Shown here: piece by piece, positions 8,935 through 16,348 of the stretch
Numbering within the stretch: position 1 is the stretch's first letter
Layout of the letters: each line of letters begins with the position of its first letter
Assembly (NCBI GenBank): GCA_002495685.1
Contig: DAGJ01000009.1
Coordinates: 1 to 46,048 of the forward strand
Direction: 5' to 3'
Length of the DNA: 46,048 nt
DNA from: Methanobrevibacter sp. UBA412
GTDB taxonomy: Archaea; Methanobacteriota; Methanobacteria; Methanobacteriales; Methanobacteriaceae
Made by a program: the position numbers and the translations under genes
Notes under the pieces: generated by a model
Told to the model about the DNA's origin: nothing
The model's database searches: none
What the model saw: only the letters and a program-made list of their open reading frames with translations

Positions 8935-9216
8935 ATGAAACAAAAAGACAAAATTTTAATTGTAATTGCTATTATAGTTTGTGTTGTTTTAGCATGTCTT
9001 TCTCCTTTCATTGCATCTGGAAATCCTGATGGATTAGAAAAATCCGCAGAAGATTCTGGTGTTGGTGAAGCAAGTGCATTTTTACAATCACCATTTCCAG
9101 ATTATACTTTTGAACCATTAGGAAAATTAGGTGAAATTGGTGTTTTAATAATTGGTACATTAATAGTTTTAGCACTAGGATATGGTGTTGGGGAAATTGT
9201 TAAAAGACGGAATTAA
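8935..9216 (+). CDS. PDGLE-domain NikN/CbiN-type component of the importer
   Basis: The 93-residue protein has two membrane segments (about 7-27 and 66-86) with an extracytoplasmic loop between them. The loop carries the literal PDGLE motif at residues 31-35, then KSAEDSG and a SPFPDY segment. This PDGLE type accompanies nickel/cobalt ECF transporters and is often linked with NikM-type systems, whereas classical CbiN lacks it. The gene begins on the base after the cbiM stop, so translation is coupled. The role is to assist metal loading of the M-component. Confidence 0.88.
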   Translation: MKQKDKILIVIAIIVCVVLACLSPFIASGNPDGLEKSAEDSGVGEASAFLQSPFPDYTFEPLGKLGEIGVLIIGTLIVLALGYGVGEIVKRRN

Positions 9217-9441
9217 ATTTAAATAGGAAGAACTTAAATAAAATAGATAATAAGTTAGTTATTAATTATTTTTAACTAATTTATATTTATTTTTTAAAAA
9301 ATTTAATATTCTTTTAATTCTTAAATAAAATTAAAAAAATAATATTGAAAACTTATTTTTAATAAATAATTATTAATAAATAATGAATTTATTAACTTAA
9401 GTAATAAATTGATTATTTGTAATATGAAATGGGGTTAGTTA

Positions 9442-10278
9442 ATGGTGAATATAAATGATGCACTCGATTTGGATGTTGTAAGTGCACAAAATAATGTTAT
9501 TCATAATTTGGACGGAAGAGTAAAATTAATATCTGTACTTTTTATAATAATATATTCAGTTTTTTCTAATCAATTATTTGTCCCTATAATTTTAGAAATA
9601 TTCTTGTTAATTGTAATGGGTCTTGCAAAATTATCATTTAAAGCTTCATTTACACGTATTTTATTATTGATCCCATTTGGTGGGGCAATTATACTATTTC
9701 AACCATTTATTCATCCTGGAAATATAATATGGGTTAGTTCTATTTCATGGATTCATATTACCGATGCTGGACTTAACTGGGGAATTATTTTAATGTCTAG
9801 ATTAATTGTTTGTTTAACTGCAATAGTCATATTGTCATCTACAAGTCCAATGCAAGAAGTTGTTGAATCATTTAGAAAATTAGGAATGCCTCGAGATTTA
9901 GCCATGATTTTAAGTATTATGGTACGTTTTTTATTTATGTTTATTGATGAATTAGCACAAATAAGAAAATCACAAAAATCTAGAAACTTTGATATTCATA
10001 GTAAATTAACTCCTTATAAATGGAGAATAAAACAAGTAGGTTATACAGTAGCCATGATGTTTTTAAAATCTTATGAAAAAGGAGAAACAACATATTCAAG
10101 TATGGTAAGTAGAGGATTTTCTAATGATTCTCAATTTTATGTAAGTAGAAAGAAAATGACAAAATCAAATTATGTTTTCATAATATCTATTGTATTATTA
10201 ATTTTATTTATAGAAATTTTAGTTATATTTTATGCACCACAATTAGGATATTTTGGTTTACATTTTACAGCAACATAA
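9442..10278 (+). CDS. cbiQ: CbiQ transmembrane (T) component of ECF metal importer
   Basis: The protein couples the ATPase to CbiM. The 278 residues contain several hydrophobic helices and the coupling-helix motifs of CbiQ: RKSQKSRNFD near residue 175 and SSMVSRGF near 217. The family name energy-coupling factor T is well supported. A 225-nt AT-rich gap separates it from the PDGLE gene, so it may have its own promoter or long spacer, but strand and function place it in the same transporter. A GGGGTTAG sequence precedes the ATG. Confidence 0.92.
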   Translation: MVNINDALDLDVVSAQNNVIHNLDGRVKLISVLFIIIYSVFSNQLFVPIILEIFLLIVMGLAKLSFKASFTRILLLIPFGGAIILFQPFIHPGNIIWVSSISWIHITDAGLNWGIILMSRLIVCLTAIVILSSTSPMQEVVESFRKLGMPRDLAMILSIMVRFLFMFIDELAQIRKSQKSRNFDIHSKLTPYKWRIKQVGYTVAMMFLKSYEKGETTYSSMVSRGFSNDSQFYVSRKKMTKSNYVFIISIVLLILFIEILVIFYAPQLGYFGLHFTAT

Positions 10279-10305
10279 AGAAATAATTATTGGGAGGAAA
10301 TTATT

Positions 10306-11151
10306 ATGTCAGAACCTATTTTAGAAACTCAAGATTTAACATTCACATACCCTGATGGTACACAGGCATTAAAAAATATAAATATGAGTATTAATAAGGG
10401 AGAGAAAGTAGCAGTTATGGGGGCTAATGGTGCAGGTAAATCAACTTTATTCTCCCATTTTAATGGATTATCCCAACCAACAAGTGGGATTGTTAAAATT
10501 AATGGGGAAGAAATGAAATATGATAAAAAGAGTTTGCTTAAAATTAGGCAAAAAGTAGGGGTAGTATTTCAAAACCCTGATGACCAATTGTTTGCCCCTA
10601 CAGTTCAAGAAGATGTAGCATTTGGTCCAATGAATTTAGGTTTAGACTTAAATGAAGTGGATAAAAGAGTTGAAAAATCTTTAAAAATGGTAGGAATGGA
10701 AGGTTTTGAGGAAAAACCTCCTCATCATTTAAGTGGAGGTCAACAAAAAAGAGTGTCTATTGCAGGAATTATTGCAATGGATCCTGAATTAATGATTATT
10801 GATGAACCAACAGCAGGTTTAGATCCTCAGGGTGTTGATCAAGTTTTAACAATCCTTAATCACTTAAATGAAAAGGGCATGACTTTGCTTGTTTCTTCTC
10901 ATAATGTTGAACTTATAACAGAATTTGCAAATAAAATTTTTATTGTTCATGATGGTGAAATTATTAATGAAGGATCTACTAATGATGTATTTTCTAATCA
11001 TGAAATTCTAAAAAAAGCACATTTAAGACCTCCAAAAGCTAGTGAAATATTACATAAGTTGCAAAAAGAGGGGTTAAATGTCCAACCTAATAAATTAACT
11101 ACTCAAGAAGCCTGTGATGAAATTATTAAAGCTAAATTAAGCAATCATTAA
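10306..11151 (+). CDS. cbiO: CbiO ATP-binding component of ECF metal importer
   Basis: The ABC ATPase has Walker A GANGAGKST near residue 40, Q-loop FQNPDDQLFAP (the Q-x-x-D-D-Q form typical of ECF ATPases), signature LSGGQQKRV and Walker B LMIIDEPTAGLDP with a switch histidine in SSHNVEL. The length of 281 residues is usual, including a C-terminal extension after about 220. GGGAGG stands eight bases before the ATG. It lies 27 nt after cbiQ and 26 nt before the nicotianamine-synthase-like gene. Confidence 0.95.
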   Translation: MSEPILETQDLTFTYPDGTQALKNINMSINKGEKVAVMGANGAGKSTLFSHFNGLSQPTSGIVKINGEEMKYDKKSLLKIRQKVGVVFQNPDDQLFAPTVQEDVAFGPMNLGLDLNEVDKRVEKSLKMVGMEGFEEKPPHHLSGGQQKRVSIAGIIAMDPELMIIDEPTAGLDPQGVDQVLTILNHLNEKGMTLLVSSHNVELITEFANKIFIVHDGEIINEGSTNDVFSNHEILKKAHLRPPKASEILHKLQKEGLNVQPNKLTTQEACDEIIKAKLSNH

Positions 11152-11177
11152 TTAAATTTTTATGGAGTTGTTATTAT

Positions 11178-11999
11178 ATGAGTTGTTGGAAATATTGGCC
11201 AAAAATTGAGGAAATTGCTGAAAAACTTGAAGAATATGGTGTTGATTCTTTAAATGATTTAAATACTTTAGATGATGTGAATTTAAATGAAATCACCATT
11301 TTATTGGATGAAATCGAAGTTATTGCTCATGATGAAGAAATTGATTTTGATTCAGCAAAACATATATTAGATAATGTTCGGATGAATAAAGCATTAAAAC
11401 TTATCAGAAAATTTTATTTATATATTGGTGCAAGATTAGAAACTGAAAATGCTATGGATATTATTCAATCTAAAGACCCTTATCAAACTTTAGATACTTT
11501 TCATTTTTATGAAAGATATGAAGGTTTATTAATTAATGAATCTAAATTAGCTAAGTTTAGTAAAGATAAAACCTTTGTGTTTATTGGTAGTGGACCATTA
11601 CCTCTTACATTAATATTATTTAGACAAGCATTTGGTTGTAATTGCATTGGTATTGAAATTCAAGAAGATGTTGCTGAATTATCTCGTGAGGTTATAGCTA
11701 AATTAGGATTATCTGCTGGTATTAAAATTGTTGTTGGTGATGAGACTAAATTAAAAGATCTTGATTATGATATTGTGATGGTTGCAGCATTTGCTATTCC
11801 TAAAGATAAAGTTTTTGCTAATGTTTGGGAAACTGTTGATATAAATACTCCAGTTCTTGTTAGAACTTATAGTGGTATGCGAGCTATTCTTTATGCTCCA
11901 TTAACTGATAAAGATATAAGAGGATTTCATAAAGAGGTTATGCTTTTACCTATAGGAAATACTAACAATACAAGTGTATTACTTAGAAAAGTAGTTTAA
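11178..11999 (+). CDS. Nicotianamine synthase-like protein (thermonicotianamine-type metallophore)
   Basis: The 273-residue protein belongs to the nicotianamine synthase family, whose archaeal member from Methanothermobacter condenses aminopropyl/carboxypropyl groups from SAM with glutamate to make a nicotianamine-like chelator. The SAM-binding Rossmann motif FIGSGPLPLT spans about 135-144. Glu88 and Tyr114 keep the 26-residue spacing I recall for the catalytic Glu/Tyr pair of the archaeal enzyme. It follows cbiO by 26 nt with GGAG upstream, so it is very likely in the metal-import operon. A product that chelates nickel or cobalt is inference. It ends 8 nt from a convergent gene. Confidence 0.88.
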   Translation: MSCWKYWPKIEEIAEKLEEYGVDSLNDLNTLDDVNLNEITILLDEIEVIAHDEEIDFDSAKHILDNVRMNKALKLIRKFYLYIGARLETENAMDIIQSKDPYQTLDTFHFYERYEGLLINESKLAKFSKDKTFVFIGSGPLPLTLILFRQAFGCNCIGIEIQEDVAELSREVIAKLGLSAGIKIVVGDETKLKDLDYDIVMVAAFAIPKDKVFANVWETVDINTPVLVRTYSGMRAILYAPLTDKDIRGFHKEVMLLPIGNTNNTSVLLRKVV

Positions 12000-12007
12000 A
12001 TATTTTT

Positions 12008-13303
12008 TCATATCTTAAACTTTCTATTTTTTATTAAAATTACTAAGTATATGAATAATCCTATTATGAAATATAATATAACTTGAATGTCTAATATTCC
12101 TGTTTCTACTCCAAGTATTGTGTAAGTTAATAATAATGCATATATGAATAAGTAAAATGAATTTTTAGTTTTTTCCACTATTTTAAATCCTATTCCTAAT
12201 ATAAAACCTATTAATCCCATTCCGATTGCAACACCTATTCTTCCAAAATCTACAATCATTGGTCCTATTATTGTAGGTGTTACTGTAACTTCACTTCTCC
12301 AAGCTATTAGTTTTCCAATCATCATTCTGGGTCCAAGAGCACTACCTGGTAGTGAGCTAGCTATTAGTTTTCCATGTAATAATCCATAATCTCCGGATAC
12401 ACTATTTATTAGATTTAATACATGTAATGTGAAATCTGCTCTTGATTGTAATGTTGATATTGGGCTTGCTCCTTTTGTTATAGTTCCTTCTTCAATTACA
12501 CGATAATAACCAATTCCTACAATTGCACCTATACCAATTAATGCAGCTATTACAACTTCCCATAGAGAAAGTATTTCTCCATAATATCCCATGATTATAA
12601 GGAGTAATAAAACTGCAAGTAGCGGGGTTCTATAAGCTAAAGTTAAAAATATGACTGCACTAATCATAAACAGAATTAAAAATCTGAATCTAACTTGAGT
12701 TCTTGAAATAATATTTTTTTTATAATCCATTAAATAACAGCTTGCTATCATTCCAATTCCAGGTATCATTAAAAATATAGGCATTGTTAATGCAGGAGAA
12801 AGTTTATATCTTAAACTTGAATGGATTATAGGTAATCCTCCAGCTTTACCTATACAAAGAATAAAGAATATTAATCCGAGTAATATCAGGCAGAATCCTA
12901 TTGAATATATTTCTTTTCTTTTAAAATTAAATAATTCAATATCTTTGTTTAACAAGTATTTTGGTATTAATTTTGCACCTATAAAAAAGGTTAAAAATGC
13001 TATTAAAAGATTTATTTCTAAACTCCAACTTACAGGGGTAAAAGAAAGAAGTAAAAATATGGTAAATACAACGATTACAATCAATGGACTAAATAGATAT
13101 TTATTCAATATTTTACTTTTTTTAAAGAAAGATAAAAAGTTTTCTTTAGGATAAAAACTTTTAAAAAAACTGTTGATCCATGCATCTTCAAAATATTTTA
13201 AAATATTAAATATAGTAATGAATAAGAATGATTCTTTTACTTTACTTGTAATACTTTCTGTAATATGGGTTAATATATTATAAATGGTGCTCATATTTTT
13301 CAC
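12008..13303 (-). CDS. Polytopic membrane protein, probable polysaccharide repeat-unit polymerase
   Basis: The 431 residues contain about ten or eleven hydrophobic segments and a large loop between about 275 and 340. That loop holds SRADFTLHVLN, LIASSLPG and TVTPTIIGPMIVDFGRIG, the pattern of the O-antigen/oligosaccharide repeat-unit polymerase family, which joins lipid-linked oligosaccharides at the membrane. The family call is moderate because such proteins diverge strongly. It is the third gene of a tight minus-strand set, 16 nt after the DUF4330-like gene. Confidence 0.65.
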   Translation of the reverse strand: MKNMSTIYNILTHITESITSKVKESFLFITIFNILKYFEDAWINSFFKSFYPKENFLSFFKKSKILNKYLFSPLIVIVVFTIFLLLSFTPVSWSLEINLLIAFLTFFIGAKLIPKYLLNKDIELFNFKRKEIYSIGFCLILLGLIFFILCIGKAGGLPIIHSSLRYKLSPALTMPIFLMIPGIGMIASCYLMDYKKNIISRTQVRFRFLILFMISAVIFLTLAYRTPLLAVLLLLIIMGYYGEILSLWEVVIAALIGIGAIVGIGYYRVIEEGTITKGASPISTLQSRADFTLHVLNLINSVSGDYGLLHGKLIASSLPGSALGPRMMIGKLIAWRSEVTVTPTIIGPMIVDFGRIGVAIGMGLIGFILGIGFKIVEKTKNSFYLFIYALLLTYTILGVETGILDIQVILYFIIGLFIYLVILIKNRKFKI

Positions 13304-13319
13304 ATATTTTTAGAAATTC

Positions 13320-14120
13320 TTATGAAATATATCCAACATTTGTCACGTTATAATTACTTTCAATATTTTCTAAAGTAGTGTTATTACAATTATAAATACG
13401 TAACTTTATTGAGTCAGTTTTACCATCAAGTTGGTTTAGAATATTGCTTGCAATGTTAATTTCTTTTCCTGTTGCTCTAATAATTTCTATTTGGTCTTGT
13501 AATGCAGCATTTTCAGGTTTAATACATATTCTGCAATGATTTTCATATAATTGATTTGTAATTTCTTGGTAAGTTTGAGTATCTTTAGTTGAAGATGCAA
13601 CTGTTGTTGAAATCTCATAATTTGTACCATTAGGTATTCCTTTTATCAATTCATTTAAAGTATTAATATTCATTGGACTTATTGTGCATTCTACAGTATT
13701 ATTATACTTTGAACCATTTTTTTCAAGTGTTAATTCATCAATATAAATATCTGCATTTTTAACATCATTATATACTGCAGCTAAATATTTGTGTCCTCCA
13801 GAGTCAATTAACAATTTTGTATTTGCTCCGGAATCATCATCTTCCCACAGTACAGTACCATTTATATTAATATTTTTCCCATTACTTGCATTATATCCTT
13901 CAATAGTAGTAGTTATAATGTCTCCTTCTAAATAATATTCAGAATATTTTTGTCCAACTTTACTCATTGTTGTACTATCAATTGATGTAGATTCAGTTCC
14001 ATTATCATCTGTTGCTATGTAAATAAATGCAAAACAAACTGCTAAAATAATACATAGGATTATAATCCAATCAATAATAGTTAATTTTTTTAAAAATCCA
14101 GGTAATTTCATTTTTTTCAA
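13320..14120 (-). CDS. Single-pass anchored protein, DUF4330-like
   Basis: The 266-residue protein has one N-terminal membrane segment, about 14-34, preceded by IIDW, then a Thr/Ser/Asn-rich extracytoplasmic domain. The opening LTIIDWIIILCIILAV resembles DUF4330-type proteins; the function is unknown. The gene is 16 nt before the polymerase-like gene and 17 nt after the ferredoxin gene on the same strand, which suggests a surface-polysaccharide role by association only. The start may be TTG 14120 or ATG 14111; an AAGG just upstream does not decide it. Confidence 0.65.
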   Translation of the reverse strand: MKKMKLPGFLKKLTIIDWIIILCIILAVCFAFIYIATDDNGTESTSIDSTTMSKVGQKYSEYYLEGDIITTTIEGYNASNGKNININGTVLWEDDDSGANTKLLIDSGGHKYLAAVYNDVKNADIYIDELTLEKNGSKYNNTVECTISPMNINTLNELIKGIPNGTNYEISTTVASSTKDTQTYQEITNQLYENHCRICIKPENAALQDQIEIIRATGKEINIASNILNQLDGKTDSIKLRIYNCNNTTLENIESNYNVTNVGYIS

Positions 14121-14137
14121 AACCTTTTAGTTATATA

Positions 14138-14305
14138 TTATGCTTCTTTATGAATGGCACCACAAGGACATATTTCTAAGCATTTCCCACAGTTGTTACA
14201 TCCTTCTAAGATAACTACTGAAAATACATTTCTTTTTATTATATTTAATGGGCATAAGTCTATACATTTTTCACAAATACCACAAGCTTCATTATCTATT
14301 ATCAA
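14138..14305 (-). CDS. Small 2[4Fe-4S] ferredoxin, 55 aa, TTG start
   Basis: This short minus-strand gene has two full CxxCxxCxxxCP motifs: cysteines 8, 11, 14, 18 and 36, 39, 42, 46. It is therefore a bacterial-type two-cluster ferredoxin that carries low-potential electrons in the cytosol. An in-frame TGA lies just upstream, and GGTGA six bases before TTG 14305 fixes an unusual TTG start. The next minus-strand gene begins 17 nt downstream, so it heads a three-gene set with the DUF4330-like and polymerase-like genes. Its redox partner is unknown. Confidence 0.9.
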   Translation of the reverse strand: MIIDNEACGICEKCIDLCPLNIIKRNVFSVVILEGCNNCGKCLEICPCGAIHKEA

Positions 14306-14408
14306 ATTGTGTCACCAAATTATTTTAATTATTGATACTATTTTATTTTTAATTAATAAATAAGTTTAGAATTGATTTAGTTTTTAAAATTTTTTAAAAA
14401 ACGTTACC

Positions 14409-14416
14409 TTTATATA
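14409..14416 (+). promoter_or_regulatory. TATA box of tRNA-Leu
   Basis: TTTATATA lies 34 nt upstream of the mature tRNA-Leu 5' end, the expected distance for an archaeal TATA box with a short leader. Confidence 0.6.
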
Positions 14417-14449
14417 TGAGATAAATCTTAAATTAATATGTTGTAGTAT

Positions 14450-14536
<87 letters not shown>

Positions 14537-14619
14537 TATATTAATCAAAATCATTTTTTTATCAAGTTTATTACTAAAAGGATGATTTATTCTATTTTTA
14601 ACACATGTACCAATTTATT

Positions 14620-14692
14620 GCCTTAGTGGCTCAGCCGGTAGAGCGCCACCTTGGTAAGGTGGAAGTCGGGGGTTCGAATCCCCCCTAAGGCT
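14620..14692 (+). tRNA. tRNA-Thr (anticodon GGU)
   Basis: Acceptor arms GCCTTAG (14620-14626) and CTAAGGC (14685-14691) pair perfectly; the anticodon stem CCACC/GGTGG encloses the loop TTGGTAA, giving GGU. The T-arm GGGGGTTCGAATCCCCC is complete. CCA is not encoded and no intron is present. Confidence 0.97.
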
Positions 14693-14923
14693 CTTAATTT
14701 TTGGAGAATTTACTTATTTCATATTTTAATAACTATTTTTTACAGTACTAATTTTATATTAATCAAATAATTTCTTAATTTATTTTAAAAATAGATAATT
14801 TTATTAATTTATAAAACAAATATATAAAAGAATATAAAATTTTACATTTAAACACCAAAAAATCATAAGAGAATTATGATTATTTTATTAAAAAAAGTAT
14901 AATAGACTTTATTGGAGGGTAAA

Positions 14924-15844
14924 ATGTCTAAAAAAACAAAACATTTTAATATTTTAATGGCAGGAGTAATTTCTGGTATAGTCGCAATAACCACCGCAAC
15001 TTTAGGACTAACTGGGACTGTCATAGGATCTGTATTAAGTTCAATAATTTATCAATTATTATCAACTTATTCTGAAGAAAAAATTGACACATATTCAAGA
15101 GATGGTATAAAAGTTAAGAAGTTAGAAACAAATATTGGTGGAGAAGTTGTTTATTTGCTCCCTATAGTTGTTATAACATTAATTGAATTAGTCTATTTAT
15201 TAACTACATTCCATTATAATTTTGTTGAAATCTTCAATTTACTTGAAACCGCAACAAATCAAAATCTTTTCCGTGTTATGGGTTTAGGTATGATAGTTTT
15301 AAGTTTTTACCCATTCTTCCGTTCTAATAACATTCCGAAAAAAAATGGAGTGTTAGTATTTTTCACTGGTGGAATTATACTACTTAGAGGATTAGTAGAT
15401 GTTAACAATGTCTTCTTCTCTTTAGTGGGTAAAGTATTTGATAAATTTGATTTTTTCGCTACATTAATAATATTATTATTACTATTAATCATTATAGTTG
15501 GTGTAATAAGCAGTATATTTAATGCACGTAACGAAAATAAAGATAATGGTTATGATAATGAATACCGAAATCAGTATAGATCTTCAAGAAATCCACGAGA
15601 TTATGACCCATTAGATTTTGATGAATTAGAAATGTCAAGAATTCAAAAATCTAGAAGAAACAGAAATTATGAGAATGATTATAATCGGGAGTATATTCCT
15701 AATAAACGAGTGGTAAATGAAGAGGATTATCAAAATTATCATAATCCTAAAAATTCATCTTCAAATTATTCAAATAAGTCTATGAATGCTTCTGATAAAA
15801 CTAAAAAATTTTTTAATAATAAATTCAATGATAAAAAAAGATAA
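14924..15844 (+). CDS. Membrane protein with charged Asn/Arg/Tyr-rich tail
   Basis: I do not recognise the family. The first half has about five hydrophobic segments (about 12-45, 72-90, 108-122, 136-155, 170-193 counted from the ATG). From about residue 205 on the protein is hydrophilic and rich in Asn, Arg, Tyr, Asp and Ser, probably a disordered cytoplasmic tail. GGAGG at 14914-14918 stands five bases before ATG 14924, so this is the start although the frame is open from TTG 14912. The tail could bind partners or nucleic acid; that is a guess. Confidence 0.7.
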   Translation: MSKKTKHFNILMAGVISGIVAITTATLGLTGTVIGSVLSSIIYQLLSTYSEEKIDTYSRDGIKVKKLETNIGGEVVYLLPIVVITLIELVYLLTTFHYNFVEIFNLLETATNQNLFRVMGLGMIVLSFYPFFRSNNIPKKNGVLVFFTGGIILLRGLVDVNNVFFSLVGKVFDKFDFFATLIILLLLLIIIVGVISSIFNARNENKDNGYDNEYRNQYRSSRNPRDYDPLDFDELEMSRIQKSRRNRNYENDYNREYIPNKRVVNEEDYQNYHNPKNSSSNYSNKSMNASDKTKKFFNNKFNDKKR

Positions 15845-15856
15845 AAATTTTAAATT

Positions 15857-16126
15857 TTATTTTTTTAATTCTTTTTCAATTTCTTTTTCTTTCCATTCAC
15901 TACCTTTTTTAGGGAATAAAATAACTTTTATAAATTCAATTACTACAAAAATTCCCCAAATTATACTTACCCAATAGAACCACCAAGTTCCGGGGCTTGT
16001 AAAATAATTTATTGCTAATAATAAAATATTTACTATGATATATATTGAAAGATGCTTGTAAAATCTAATTTTGCTCTCTACACGTTGTTCTGCTTTTTTA
16101 TATTCTTTGCTTTCATAATCTACCAT
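15857..16126 (-). CDS. 2TM-domain small membrane protein
   Basis: This small protein has a charged N-terminus with YKKAEQRVESKIRFYKHL, two membrane segments separated by a short aromatic loop (TSPGTWWFYWVSIIWG), and a lysine/glutamate tail. This is the layout of the 2TM domain family (YrhC/histidine-kinase-linked 2TM domain) of unknown function. Starts at GTG 16135, ATG 16132 and ATG 16126 are in frame; GTGAT at the first acts as a likely Shine-Dalgarno for the last. It is convergent with the preceding membrane protein gene. Confidence 0.75.
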   Translation of the reverse strand: MVDYESKEYKKAEQRVESKIRFYKHLSIYIIVNILLLAINYFTSPGTWWFYWVSIIWGIFVVIEFIKVILFPKKGSEWKEKEIEKELKK

Positions 16127-16348
16127 TTTCATCACAATTTTATTTATATATAATTTTATTGCCGATATTAAATTTTATTCACATTGAAAAATTTTATATT
16201 TAATATAATTTAAACTATTTAATGTAAAACATTTAATTATTAATTTAATTATTATATCATTATTCGATTTAAATAAATATTATTAATTTAATTATCTGTT
16301 TTTTTTATTTAATATTTAAAAAAAATTAATTATGGGAGGATAAATTTT

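Noticed and set aside
14154..14363. A 69-codon plus-strand ORF between the DUF4330-like gene and tRNA-Leu
   Set aside because: The opposite strand encodes a ferredoxin with eight correctly spaced cysteines; the plus-strand frame is its shadow.
14912..14923. TTG at 14912 as start of the membrane protein gene
   Set aside because: GGAGG lies after this TTG and five bases before ATG 14924, so the ATG is the real start.
16237..16295. A 16-nt direct repeat TTATTAATTTAATTAT (16237-16252, 16280-16295) upstream of the adhesin gene
   Set aside because: It is made only of A and T in a region of the same composition, so chance similarity is likely.
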